Below are positions 8,345 through 17,197 of a stretch of 64,000 nt of DNA, one piece after another; position 1 is the stretch's first letter, and each line of letters opens with the position of its first letter. Where the stretch lies: positions 62,001 through 126,000 of the forward strand of contig JALHQW010000016.1 of assembly GCA_022841745.1 (NCBI GenBank), written 5' to 3'. Source of the stretch: Saprospiraceae bacterium. Its GTDB lineage: Bacteria > Bacteroidota > Bacteroidia > Chitinophagales > Saprospiraceae. The translations under genes and the position numbers were made by a program. The notes beneath the pieces are model-generated. The model was given only the letters and a program-made list of their open reading frames with translations, made no database searches and was not told the DNA's origin.

Positions 8345-9232
8345 TTACAAATCCACAAAATCGCCAGTTGCTTCGTCATATTTCTTCCTGGCCAATATGC
8401 CGTCATCAACGTATTTCTGCATCACCCGCTTCAGCGTTTTGATGCGCTCTGGATAGTGTTCCTTTCCTAAATCGAGCAGGTTGAAACTTGCCTTACGATA
8501 ATCGCCGCCAGTATTCAATGCATCGATGATTTGGCTGCTTTTTGCCCGGCCTTGGTGCCGGATGTCACAGATGAGGAGGCAAACGGCATCTGGGACGCCA
8601 TTGAGTCCGTATCGTCTGGAATAGTTGGCAAGGGACGCTTTTATATGTGCTACTGCAATGCGAACTTGTAATTTTCGGTGTTCGGGGTCGTTCATTGTCC
8701 AGTGAATGAACCGGGCGGCGCTCAACAGTTCCTGACCGTCCACGGCATCGAGGGTGGGGTTCAGGTAGTCCATCAAGGCTTGGGTAGATTGGTTGTTTTC
8801 CAAAGCTACCGTCGTGCCCTCCAATTTTTTCAGCACTACATGGCCATTCTCAAGTGTCAACTCTGGGAAGTATTCGCTGGCCAATGGCAGTTTCAATAGT
8901 TCACGAAAGTATTTGACAAAATCACCATTGGCCACATGCGCTGCGTACTGCATAAAAGTGAAGGTGAATTTTGCCCGGTCATAGGTGTTCAGGCATAGGA
9001 ATGAGCCTTGGCTTTCGCAAATGGACGTTGGGTAGATGAAATGCGCCCAAAAGCCATGTTCCCCTGTGTATTCTTCGGGTTTATAGACACAGCCTTCCAA
9101 AATTTTGTTGTTCATCAGTCCCAAATTGCCAAGATAGGAGGTTGAGAAGCCAATGGGAAATAGCGTAGCATTGTCGAATGTTTTACCGAATTGGTTCTTG
9201 CCGTTGCTGCTGAAGGTGAAATGAATAGCCAT
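8345..9232 (-). CDS. Hypothetical protein, 295 aa
   Basis: I do not recognise this protein. It is soluble, without a signal peptide or transmembrane segment. It has an aromatic, glycine-bearing N-terminus (FPIGFSTSYLGNLGLMNNKILEG), a central CESQGSFLCLNTYDRAKFTFTFMQYAAHVANGDFVKYFRELL stretch, and a charged helical C-terminus (EHYPERIKTLKRVMQKYVDDGILARKKYDEA). The Glu, Asp and QYAAH pattern is faintly reminiscent of lysozyme-like hydrolases or endolysins, but this is too weak to call. It is a single gene on the minus strand, convergent with the GMC gene. Its length and codon pattern look like a real gene. Confidence 0.7.
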   Translation of the reverse strand: MAIHFTFSSNGKNQFGKTFDNATLFPIGFSTSYLGNLGLMNNKILEGCVYKPEEYTGEHGFWAHFIYPTSICESQGSFLCLNTYDRAKFTFTFMQYAAHVANGDFVKYFRELLKLPLASEYFPELTLENGHVVLKKLEGTTVALENNQSTQALMDYLNPTLDAVDGQELLSAARFIHWTMNDPEHRKLQVRIAVAHIKASLANYSRRYGLNGVPDAVCLLICDIRHQGRAKSSQIIDALNTGGDYRKASFNLLDLGKEHYPERIKTLKRVMQKYVDDGILARKKYDEATGDFVDL

Positions 9233-9343
9233 AAAATTGTTTCAATTTGGTTGAAAAATTAGTTGTTGACGGGTGCTTATTTCCCAGCTTCAAAAATAAA
9301 TACTACTTCCAACGCTTGGTTATCACAATTTTAGGTAATGATT

Positions 9344-9724
9344 TCAAATATGCTGCACCCACCACCAAGCTGCGGCCACACTAAGCAAAATAATGCCCCA
9401 ATCCAATGCCCAAACAAACACCATGACCAAGATTGCCAACGGTGCAACTGGGAAAAGATACCATTCACGACTGCCGCCATATCGGATATTGAACAACCGA
9501 AACAACCGGTGCATGGCCTGTTCGCATTGAAAGGCAAAAGGAACCCTGACCGCAAAAACTGGCACAGTCTGCCCAAAGCCTTTTTTGGTCACCTGCTTAG
9601 CCCGGCGTTTGTAGTTGCCAGAAATACCAATCTTGAAGAGGAAAACCAACGGAAAGTTGGTGTAGAGATAAAGCCATTGCCTGGCTATGGTGCCGTTGCC
9701 TGACTTGCGATTTTGAATGAGCAT
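9344..9724 (-). CDS. Membrane-tethered T5orf172/GIY-YIG-like protein
   Basis: Residues 10-91 of this 126-aa protein match the T5orf172/Mug113 branch of the GIY-YIG superfamily. GTIARQWLYLYTN corresponds to the first strand, FKIGISGNYKRRAKQV to the KIG-x-(T/S)...R..., CEQAMHRLF to the central helix, and SREWYLF to the REWF element usual in T5orf172. Two hydrophobic segments follow at about 93-108 and 110-123, so the domain would sit on the cytoplasmic face of a membrane. Nuclease activity is possible but untested, and a tethered form is not the usual architecture. It is a single gene with inverted repeats just upstream. Confidence 0.7.
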   Translation of the reverse strand: MLIQNRKSGNGTIARQWLYLYTNFPLVFLFKIGISGNYKRRAKQVTKKGFGQTVPVFAVRVPFAFQCEQAMHRLFRLFNIRYGGSREWYLFPVAPLAILVMVFVWALDWGIILLSVAAAWWWVQHI

Positions 9725-9731
9725 GGGATTT

Positions 9732-9778
9732 GGTTGCGTTGAAAACTATGCTAAAACACAATTCTTTCCAACGCAACC
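9732..9778. repeat. 10-bp inverted repeat upstream of the T5orf172-like gene
   Basis: GGTTGCGTTG (9732-9741) pairs perfectly with CAACGCAACC (9769-9778) across a 27-base loop. A partial third copy, ACAACGCAACC, lies in the 3-prime end of the adhesin gene near 9853. Confidence 0.5.
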
Positions 9779-9823
9779 TTCCCATTTGGGTTTCAATAAC
9801 CCTTTGATTGTCAAGGCGGTGAA

Positions 9824-12800
9824 TTATTTCATTAACACAACATCCCCTTTGTACAACGCAACCTTGCCATCCACAAATTCTACTTCGGCAAACCAAACAT
9901 AAACTCCTGAATTCAATCTATCCCCCCTGTGCTTACCATCCCAACCAATAGAAACATCGTTTGGCGGGAAATTGTAGAATTCATAGATGACCTCTCCCCA
10001 ACGGTCGAACAGTAGGAAGGAATTTACTTTCGTCACCGTCGTGCCGCCGAAAATATTCAGCTTGTCGTTGAGGCCATCGTCGTTGGGAGAGAAGGCATTG
10101 GGTACATAAACCGGCCTGTCCACCTTGACAATGACCGTCACTTGGTCGCTGGCCGTGCATCCGTGCTCGTCGCTGACCGACAAGGAATAGCTGGTCGTCA
10201 CAGTTGGCGATACGGTCAAGCTTAGGCAAGCTGGACACTCGGCGTCCACCCCGATTGGCGTCCAAACGATGCTCGATAATGAACTGGCTGGCACACTCAC
10301 ATTGCCCTGTAATTCTACACTTTCTCCCAGGCTGAGCACTTCCGCTTGAAGGTCAGTGGCAAGGTCAAGGGTCAGTTCAAGCGGTGCATCCAATGTGACC
10401 TCGGTCTGCCAAGTGCAGCCTGTAGCATCGGAAACCGTCACCTCATAGGTATCGGGTGGAAGGTTAGTGAAACTGTTTTGATTGCCAAATGGCCCACCGT
10501 CCAATGAATACGTAAATGGTGGCGTACCTCCGCTTACTTGACCAATGATGATGGAGCCGTTCACCTCCCCAAAGCAGGCTGGTGGGTTAAAAACGATGTC
10601 GGCGCCGTTGGGAGCCGCATCACTCAGACTGACGACGACACTGGCCTCGTCCGTGCAGCCGTTGGATGCCGTGAGCGTCAATACATAGGTGCCTGCCGCA
10701 TCCACCGTGGGGTTCAACGAGTTTTGCCCGTTGGCAAAACTGCCGTTGGTGGTTGACCACACAAAGCTTATGCCCGTGCCCGTGCTGCTTCCCGTTCCGT
10801 CCAAAATCGTATTGGGCGTCACGCAGTCCAATTGGTCGGCTGGCGCTATGGTGGCTGTTGGCGTGGCGGTGTCCTCGTCAACAATAGCCTGAGCGGTGGA
10901 CGAGCAACCCGCAGCGGTAGTGACAGTCAGCGTATAAGTGCCTGAGGTCGTAATGGTCGGGTTCTGCTCATTCGAAGAGAATCCACCTGGCCCTCCCCAT
11001 TCCCATGTAATGCCAGATGCAATGCTTGACGTGCCTTCCAATTGGACGGAGGTCACAAGGCAAGTAATCAACCCACCTGTTGCACTCACCACTGGAATCC
11101 CAGCATCGGCAGTAACGGTAGCCGATGCAGATGCGGTACAGCCATTGACGCCAGTCACCGTAAGCGTGTAGGTTCCACCTTGATTGACACTTGGGTTTTG
11201 TAGGGTAGAACTAAAACCACTCGGGCCTGCCCATGCCCAACTGACACCAGTTGTGGTGGAACTGCCCTGCAAGTTGAGGGTAGGATTGGTACAGGTGATA
11301 TTGCCCCCCGTTGCCGAAGCATTCGGTGGGGTTGTGTTCTGCACCACGTTCAGGTTCATCGTCGAAGAACATCCGTTGGGGGCAGTTACGGTGAGGGTGT
11401 AATTGCCAGGGGTTGTAGTGGAAGGGTCGGATAGCGTAGAGGAGAATCCACCCGGGCCCGTCCAGGCATACGTCACGTTAGGGGTTGTTGAGCCGCCGTT
11501 CAGGACAATGCTAAGGTTATTGCAGTCAATGATAGGAGCAGTGGCCGTGACGTTGGGGAGGTTCGAGTCGGTATTGACGAATGCAGTTGCCGTTGTGGAG
11601 CAACCATTGGATGCCGTGACCGTCAACGTGTAGGTGCCCGCTGAGGAAACCGTTGGATTTTGTTGGCTTGAAACAAAACCGCCCGGCCCTGTCCAAGCAT
11701 AAGTAACGTTTTGCGTGGTGGAATTGCCCGAAAGGGCTATGCCCGTGCTGCTACAGTTCAGCGTGCCGCCCATTGCGGTAGCAGTGGGCAGGTTGCTGTC
11801 AGGTGTGACTTGTGCTGTCGCAATGCCTTGGCAGCCATTCCCGGCAGTGATGGTTAGGGTATAGGTGCCTGGAGTGGTCACGATGGGGTTCTGCAAGGTG
11901 GAGATGAAGCCACCCGGCCCTGTCCAAGCCCATGTTACGCCCGGCACAGTCGAATTGCCCATTATTTGCAGCGTGGTTTGAGCACAGCTCAATATGCCAC
12001 CAGTGGCCGTGGCCGTAGGCGCATTGGCATCCTGTGCCAAAATGGCGTTGTCAGAGGCAGTACAGCCGTTTGCAGCGGTGACGGTCAGGATATAAGTACC
12101 CGGAACAGAGGCACTTGGGTTTTGTACGGAGGAAGTGAAACCGCCTGGCCCCGTCCATGCCCATGTCACGCCGGGGGTTTGCGAATTGCCCATCAACGTC
12201 AAGGCCGGAGTACCGCAGCTGAGAATGCCACCATCGGCCTGCGCCGTTGGGGTTTGGGTATCTGCACTGACGATGACCTGCTGCGTTGCGGAGCAGCCAT
12301 TTGGCGAAGCCACCGTGAGCACATAAGTACCTGGTACTGTGGTAATTGTGTCGGCTTGCTGCGCAATGAACCCTCCTGGGCCCGTCCATTCGTAGGTTAC
12401 ACCTATCGTGGTTGAGCCACCGTCCAAAGCCGCTTCCGTTTGGTTGCAATCAATGCTACCAGCCGAGGCAGCAATATCGGGTGTGTTGGCATCGGCGTCC
12501 ACTTGTACGGTCACGGCGGAGGTACAGCCGTTAGGACCAGTGATGGTCAGTTGGTACAATCCGGCGGAAGTGACAGTTACATCCTCCGTATTGCCGACGG
12601 GCATGCCGCCGGGGCTGGTGGCCCACGCATAGCTGACGCCGGGTGTGGCACTGTTCCCATCGAGCAAAAGGCTTGGCATGGCACATGTCAATTCGCCGCC
12701 AGTTGCTTCGATATCAGGGTCTTCGTCGTTCAAAACCACGGTTGCAAGTGCCTGAGCGGTGCAATTGTTGGCGGCTGTGGCAGTGAGTGTATAAGCGCCT

Positions 12801-15478
12801 GGTACGTTGACCACAGGGTTCAAGTCGGTGGAAGTGAAGCCGCCTGGCCCCGTCCATTCCAGCGTAACTCCTGCCGTTGTAGAACCGCCGGAAATCGTAA
12901 CAGAAAGCACATCACAGGTCATCTCCCCGCTTACACTCGCTGATACATCGGGCAATCCGGCATCCTGTTGCACTTGTGCTGCGGCGGTGGCAGTACAGCC
13001 ATTGGCAGCCGTAACGGTGAGCAAGTAGTTTCCTGCGACGGTGACAGTTGGGTTTTGCACGGTGGAGGTATAGCCGCCGGGGCCGCTCCAACCATAGGTA
13101 ATGCCACTGCTCGTCGAATTGCCCGAAAGGGCAACACTGCCACTGGTACAGGTGAGCACGCCCCCGCTGGCAGAGGCGTTGGGTTGCGCAATATCTTGGC
13201 CGACCATGGCCGTGCTACTGGCCGTGCAGCCGTTGGTAGCGGTAACGGTAAGTGTATAAGTGCCTGATGTTGAGATAGTTGGGTCTTCCATAGGAGAGGC
13301 GTAGCCACCTGGCCCCGTCCATGCATAAGTCACGCCCGTGGTGGATGAACTGCCGTCCAATGCAATGGATGGGTTGGTGCAGTTCAGCGTTCCGCCTGCG
13401 GCAGCGGCGTTTGGCGTGGCTTGGTCGGAGGTGACCACCTCGCTATCCGATGCGCTGCAACCATTGGTGCCGATGACTGTGAGCACGTAGGTTCCAGCAT
13501 TGCTGACGGTCGGGTTTTGCGCAGCAGAGGTATAGCCTCCTGGCCCAGTCCATGCATAGGTGACGCCAGTGGTGGTAGAGCTTCCTTGAAGGGTCAGCGT
13601 GTTGTTGGTACAAGTAAGTGTGCCGCCACCGCTGGCATTGACCGTTGGTGCGGCATTGTCCAACGAGACCAATGCGGGTGCCTGTGAAGAGCAACCATTT
13701 GCCGCCGTTACTGTCAAGGTATAAGTGCCTGGTGCGCTGACGCCAGTTGGGTTTTGCAAATTGGAAGTGAACCCGCCTGGCCCTGTCCAGTTATAACTGA
13801 CGCCGTTGGTGGTGCTGTTGCCCTGCAAAGTAAGGTTAGGGGTGTCGCAGTCAACCGTACCGCCCGTTGCGGAAGCATTGGGTAAACTGGAGTTACCGGA
13901 TACCACTGCTGAGGCGGTGGCCGTGCAGCCATTGGGTGCGGTGACGGTGAGCACATAAGTGCCTACGGCAGAAACGCTTGGGTTTTGCAATGGGGAAGTA
14001 AAGCCGCCCGGCCCTGTCCAAGCATAGGTGGAGCCAGAAGCTGTTGAGTTCCCGTTGATGTTAATGGAGGAGGCCGCACAAGACAAGGTGCCGCCGGTAG
14101 CGGAGGCGGTGGGCGGCGAAGGGGCTGTTATGGTGATTTGGGCTTCGTCGGTACAGATATTGTTCCCCACTGAACTGCTGGTCGTAAGGGTATAAGTGCC
14201 TGCGGCAGTGATGGATACGTCTGGCATAGTGCCAATGACGACCCCGTTTTGGTTTCGCCATATATAGGTCATATTCGAGCCTCCCAAGGACGTACTGCCG
14301 CTCAACAAGGTGAACCCAGCGGAACAAGGAATGAAATCATCACCTGTGATGATGGCATCGTTTGGCACGACAATTAGGTTGAGTATCACCGTGCTGTCGC
14401 AGCCAAATTGGTTTTGCAGCACCTCTTGGTAGATACCCGTTAGGCAAACCGTTTGGTTGCCGAAGGTATAGCAATCGCCATCGCAAATCTCGGCGTTGAC
14501 GATGGTATTGTTGAAAGGTACGGCATCGAGGTTCAGCACGATATTGCTATCGCAACCTTGGTAGGATTGGAACAACATCAGGTAGGTGCCAGCACTGGTA
14601 TAAAAAATACCATCGGGGCCTAAATAGCTTCCACCAGCGCAGATTACATCATCTATGGGTTGCGTAACGATATCGTCCACGGTAACGGTAATGCAGGTTG
14701 GCAAAGTAGTAACGCAGCCAACTTTAGCCGTTACACAAACATTGTAAACGCCTGTGGCATTGTAGGTGATATTGGTGTTGGTTTGGCCATTTATGTTGAT
14801 ACTAGCGGTGGGGGGGTCCACTGTCCATTCATAGTTGGTCATGTTGGGGTTGTTGGGAACCATATAGTCCAGGGTGGCGCCATTGCAGGCTGTTAGAGGG
14901 CCTGTGATGGGGGTTGGGCCAGGGACATTGCCGCTTTGCGGTAACCCAAGCCCCGCTGAGCCACCGAAAATAATATCAAAGCCAACTCCATTGGCTGTGA
15001 TATTGTCTGCTATGAGGTAGTAGGTTGTGCCAGCTACGAGCGAGACAGTTGGTTGGAACTCTGTTAATCCCGGCACCCCAAAGCTGCCCATGGGGTCGGA
15101 TGCAATTCCGGTTGGAACAAAAGGCCCCGGTGGGGTGATGGGGCCGGTATAATCGCAGGAGACTACTTGTGTGCCCCCGCCACAAGGGCATTCTGCCCCA
15201 TAGAGCGCAAAGTCGAAGTCCCCTGCAAGGCCCGCAGGTGTAATCATCATCTCGAAAGTGCCGCTGGTCGTACAGGTGAAGCTGAACCAATAAGAATCGT
15301 GCTCACCTGTGGCAAGGCAGGAGCAACTTGAAACTGGGTCAAATGTTCCATTGCCGCTGTTGCCGCCAATGGAATAGGAGCCACCTGCCACAGGCTGGGC
15401 ATCGCAGCAGTCCTGTTGAGCCAAAAGCGTGTTTGTTGTTGCCAAAAATAGGACAAGTAGCCAGTAGATATTTTTCAT
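9824..15478 (-). CDS. Giant Ig-like repeat adhesin with gliding-type T9SS C-terminus
   Basis: This 1884-aa secreted surface protein has a signal peptide (residues 1-21, MKNIYWLLVLFLATTNTLLAQ; start chosen at 15478 rather than the in-frame ATG at 15511). An N-terminal CBM/pre-peptidase-like domain follows, with HDSYWFSFTCTTSGTFE and YYLIADNI. Next come PKD-like segments and about 14 closely similar repeats of about 77 residues with the signature YAWTGPGGF, NP, GTYTLTVTA and NGC, flanked by two divergent copies. A SprB-like repeat (GGTPPFTYSLDGG, LPPDTYEVTVSDATGC) precedes the type B C-terminus, VPNAFSPNDDGLND to the final GDVVLMK. It should cross the outer membrane through T9SS and act in adhesion, gliding or the biofilm matrix. 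The specific ligand is unknown. Conserved cysteines in each repeat may form disulfides. Confidence 0.93.
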   Translation of the reverse strand: MKNIYWLLVLFLATTNTLLAQQDCCDAQPVAGGSYSIGGNSGNGTFDPVSSCSCLATGEHDSYWFSFTCTTSGTFEMMITPAGLAGDFDFALYGAECPCGGGTQVVSCDYTGPITPPGPFVPTGIASDPMGSFGVPGLTEFQPTVSLVAGTTYYLIADNITANGVGFDIIFGGSAGLGLPQSGNVPGPTPITGPLTACNGATLDYMVPNNPNMTNYEWTVDPPTASININGQTNTNITYNATGVYNVCVTAKVGCVTTLPTCITVTVDDIVTQPIDDVICAGGSYLGPDGIFYTSAGTYLMLFQSYQGCDSNIVLNLDAVPFNNTIVNAEICDGDCYTFGNQTVCLTGIYQEVLQNQFGCDSTVILNLIVVPNDAIITGDDFIPCSAGFTLLSGSTSLGGSNMTYIWRNQNGVVIGTMPDVSITAAGTYTLTTSSSVGNNICTDEAQITITAPSPPTASATGGTLSCAASSININGNSTASGSTYAWTGPGGFTSPLQNPSVSAVGTYVLTVTAPNGCTATASAVVSGNSSLPNASATGGTVDCDTPNLTLQGNSTTNGVSYNWTGPGGFTSNLQNPTGVSAPGTYTLTVTAANGCSSQAPALVSLDNAAPTVNASGGGTLTCTNNTLTLQGSSTTTGVTYAWTGPGGYTSAAQNPTVSNAGTYVLTVIGTNGCSASDSEVVTSDQATPNAAAAGGTLNCTNPSIALDGSSSTTGVTYAWTGPGGYASPMEDPTISTSGTYTLTVTATNGCTASSTAMVGQDIAQPNASASGGVLTCTSGSVALSGNSTSSGITYGWSGPGGYTSTVQNPTVTVAGNYLLTVTAANGCTATAAAQVQQDAGLPDVSASVSGEMTCDVLSVTISGGSTTAGVTLEWTGPGGFTSTDLNPVVNVPGAYTLTATAANNCTAQALATVVLNDEDPDIEATGGELTCAMPSLLLDGNSATPGVSYAWATSPGGMPVGNTEDVTVTSAGLYQLTITGPNGCTSAVTVQVDADANTPDIAASAGSIDCNQTEAALDGGSTTIGVTYEWTGPGGFIAQQADTITTVPGTYVLTVASPNGCSATQQVIVSADTQTPTAQADGGILSCGTPALTLMGNSQTPGVTWAWTGPGGFTSSVQNPSASVPGTYILTVTAANGCTASDNAILAQDANAPTATATGGILSCAQTTLQIMGNSTVPGVTWAWTGPGGFISTLQNPIVTTPGTYTLTITAGNGCQGIATAQVTPDSNLPTATAMGGTLNCSSTGIALSGNSTTQNVTYAWTGPGGFVSSQQNPTVSSAGTYTLTVTASNGCSTTATAFVNTDSNLPNVTATAPIIDCNNLSIVLNGGSTTPNVTYAWTGPGGFSSTLSDPSTTTPGNYTLTVTAPNGCSSTMNLNVVQNTTPPNASATGGNITCTNPTLNLQGSSTTTGVSWAWAGPSGFSSTLQNPSVNQGGTYTLTVTGVNGCTASASATVTADAGIPVVSATGGLITCLVTSVQLEGTSSIASGITWEWGGPGGFSSNEQNPTITTSGTYTLTVTTAAGCSSTAQAIVDEDTATPTATIAPADQLDCVTPNTILDGTGSSTGTGISFVWSTTNGSFANGQNSLNPTVDAAGTYVLTLTASNGCTDEASVVVSLSDAAPNGADIVFNPPACFGEVNGSIIIGQVSGGTPPFTYSLDGGPFGNQNSFTNLPPDTYEVTVSDATGCTWQTEVTLDAPLELTLDLATDLQAEVLSLGESVELQGNVSVPASSLSSIVWTPIGVDAECPACLSLTVSPTVTTSYSLSVSDEHGCTASDQVTVIVKVDRPVYVPNAFSPNDDGLNDKLNIFGGTTVTKVNSFLLFDRWGEVIYEFYNFPPNDVSIGWDGKHRGDRLNSGVYVWFAEVEFVDGKVALYKGDVVLMK
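10840..14090 (-). repeat. About 14 tandem 77-residue Ig-like coding repeats
   Basis: In-frame repeat units of about 231 bp encode (I/L)xC...L.G.S...GV.YAWTGPGGF.S..QNP.....GTYTLTV.A.NGC.A.A...... The linkers between units are variable (for example P.ASATGGT). The units are diverged at the DNA level but similar enough to recombine. The borders are approximate. Confidence 0.85.
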
Positions 15479-16004
15479 AATGCAAACAAGGTTTATAGTT
15501 TCTTTAGTCAACCAAGGGCTTTCCGAACTTAGAACAGCGGTGATGTAGCAATAGCCCCTCGCCGCAAAATACCATTTTGAGCAAAGATAGATTATTGGAA
15601 TAATACCCAGTCATTTCATGGTGAGAATTAGCCTAAGTGCTGAATTTTGACAAATAGGGTTTGAGATTGATAGCAATCCACACCTTGGGTTATCGTGATT
15701 TAATAGCGAAGGGGCATTTTTGCAAGCCTGATTGCAAGGGACGCCAATACCGCTTCCCGTTTGTGCAGTATTTGACCTGAAATGCGCTATGTTTGTCGGT
15801 GAAATGGCCGTGGCTGCCCAACCCCATGTCAGGTTTCTGCGTAGTCGTGAATGGTTCCTTAATTTGTAATTGCTCAGATAAGGATAGATTTGGAAGGAAA
15901 TGGAAATTTTTTCCAAGATAGCCTACCAAAAAGGCGGTGGACGAGTGGAAAAAATCAATTTTTCACTCTTCTTCCCTACTGAATAGATAATTTAAATCAA
16001 GCTG
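15479..16004. other. Intergenic region between adhesin and T9SS cargo gene
   Basis: These 526 bases separate divergently transcribed genes. I see no credible coding region; short open frames here lack start context or family motifs. It holds a promoter candidate for the adhesin at 15582-15612 and an AT-rich stretch just upstream of 16005. Confidence 0.6.
15582..15612 (-). promoter_or_regulatory. Candidate promoter of the adhesin gene
   Basis: The minus strand carries TATCTTTG, a perfect TAnnTTTG -7 box (15582-15589). About 18 bases upstream is a weak -33 element, ACTGG. The predicted 5-prime leader is about 100 bases. Confidence 0.5.
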
Positions 16005-17066
16005 ATGAAAAAAATTCTCCAAATGTTTTCGCTTGCGGCAATTTTGCCTTTTGCCGCACAATCACAAATAACCATCGAAGCCAGCCAAATCAAGATGATT
16101 GGCAATGTGGCCTATAATGGCAGGGATACTATGCCCGACTCCACCATTGTAATTGGTGGCACTGGCCAGCAGAATTGGGATTTCTCAGGACTCAATGATG
16201 ATGAACTGGATACCCTGGAGTTCTTTGAGGCAGCCCAACTGCCCTTCGCAAGTGAATTCCCTTCTGCCAACGTTGGGGCTGTGGTTGATTCAAATTTAAA
16301 CATTTTCTTCCAGCAAAACAGTGAGCATATCGTTACCTACGGCTCTTATGGCAGCATTGAATATGACCCTTTCGTAATCACCACTGCGTACAAATTTAAC
16401 CCTCCGCTGACCTCGATTCGCTTTCCCATGCAGTACAACGATGCGTTCAATGAGACTGCAATCGGTAAGATACAGCTACCGGGCAGTGCCATCGGTATTA
16501 CGAGCGACAGCATCAGGGCAATCACCACCAACCGTAGGTTCGTTTCGATTGACGCTTATGGTGAGCTGATTACCCCGTTTGGTACCTTCGACGCCCTTCG
16601 CTCAACGGAGATGGAGGTTTCGTACGATACGATCTATATCCTCACCAACGGTTTTTGGTTTCCCTATCAAGGAAGCGGCCCCGATACCATTACGCTGTAC
16701 AGCTGGTGGTCCAACCAAAACGGGCTTGGATTTCCGCTTGTCCAGTTGACAACCAAGAATGGTGTCGTAAAAGAGGCAGGCTTTCTTAAAAGTTTTGTGA
16801 GCAGTACCAAGCCTGCTTCCCAATTGTTGAAACTTGGCATCTCGCCAAACCCAGCGTCCAATTTCATCAACGTTGAGTTGCCGGAAGGCCAACAAGGAAG
16901 GCTCGAAGTCTATGACATGAACGGCAAGCAGTTGCAGGCAAGGGCTGTTGCTAGTTCCCAGGAGCAATTGGACGTTCAGCGCCTCCTTGCGGGCAGTTAT
17001 GTGCTTGCTTTGAAAGATGAGCAAGGAAGGCTGGTCGGCTTTGAACGTTTTGAAATAATTCGCTAA
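16005..17066 (+). CDS. Secreted protein with T9SS type A sorting domain
   Basis: This 353-aa exported protein has a Sec signal peptide at residues 1-20 (MKKILQMFSLAAILPFAAQS). Its central region of about 250 residues is rich in beta strand and has no recognised catalytic motif (GGTGQQNWDFSGL, AYGELITPFGTFDALRSTEMEVSYDTIYI). The C-terminal 80 residues are a classic T9SS type A signal: LGISPNPASNFINVELPE, LEVYDMNGKQL, LLAGSYVLAL. The GTFDALR segment resembles uncharacterised lipoprotein-like domains of Bacteroidota. It should be delivered to the cell surface or medium. The stop is followed at once by repeat words that form a large inverted repeat with the convergent gene. Confidence 0.85.
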   Translation: MKKILQMFSLAAILPFAAQSQITIEASQIKMIGNVAYNGRDTMPDSTIVIGGTGQQNWDFSGLNDDELDTLEFFEAAQLPFASEFPSANVGAVVDSNLNIFFQQNSEHIVTYGSYGSIEYDPFVITTAYKFNPPLTSIRFPMQYNDAFNETAIGKIQLPGSAIGITSDSIRAITTNRRFVSIDAYGELITPFGTFDALRSTEMEVSYDTIYILTNGFWFPYQGSGPDTITLYSWWSNQNGLGFPLVQLTTKNGVVKEAGFLKSFVSSTKPASQLLKLGISPNPASNFINVELPEGQQGRLEVYDMNGKQLQARAVASSQEQLDVQRLLAGSYVLALKDEQGRLVGFERFEIIR

Positions 17067-17197
17067 ACGATAGACGGTGGACGGTGGACGATTGACGGCT
17101 AACGGTTGACGGTGGGCAGAAACTCGTCCACTGTCCACCGTTGGCCTTCCACCGTCCATCGTCCCCCGTCTATCGTCCACCGTCCACCGTCTATCGT
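17067..17197. terminator. 32-bp inverted repeat made of repeat words between convergent genes
   Basis: Positions 17067-17098 and 17166-17197 are complementary over 32 bases with one mismatch, with a loop of 67 bases. Both arms consist of GACGGTGGAC/GTCCACCGTC-type words. The right arm enters the methyltransferase gene and encodes its final residues. A bidirectional terminator or transcript-end hairpin is plausible, although there is no clear U-tract. Confidence 0.65.

Noticed and set aside
8345-9232. Phage endolysin call for the 295-aa protein
   Set aside because: The resemblance is limited to a Glu/Asp pattern and no phage genes are nearby, so it is left as hypothetical.
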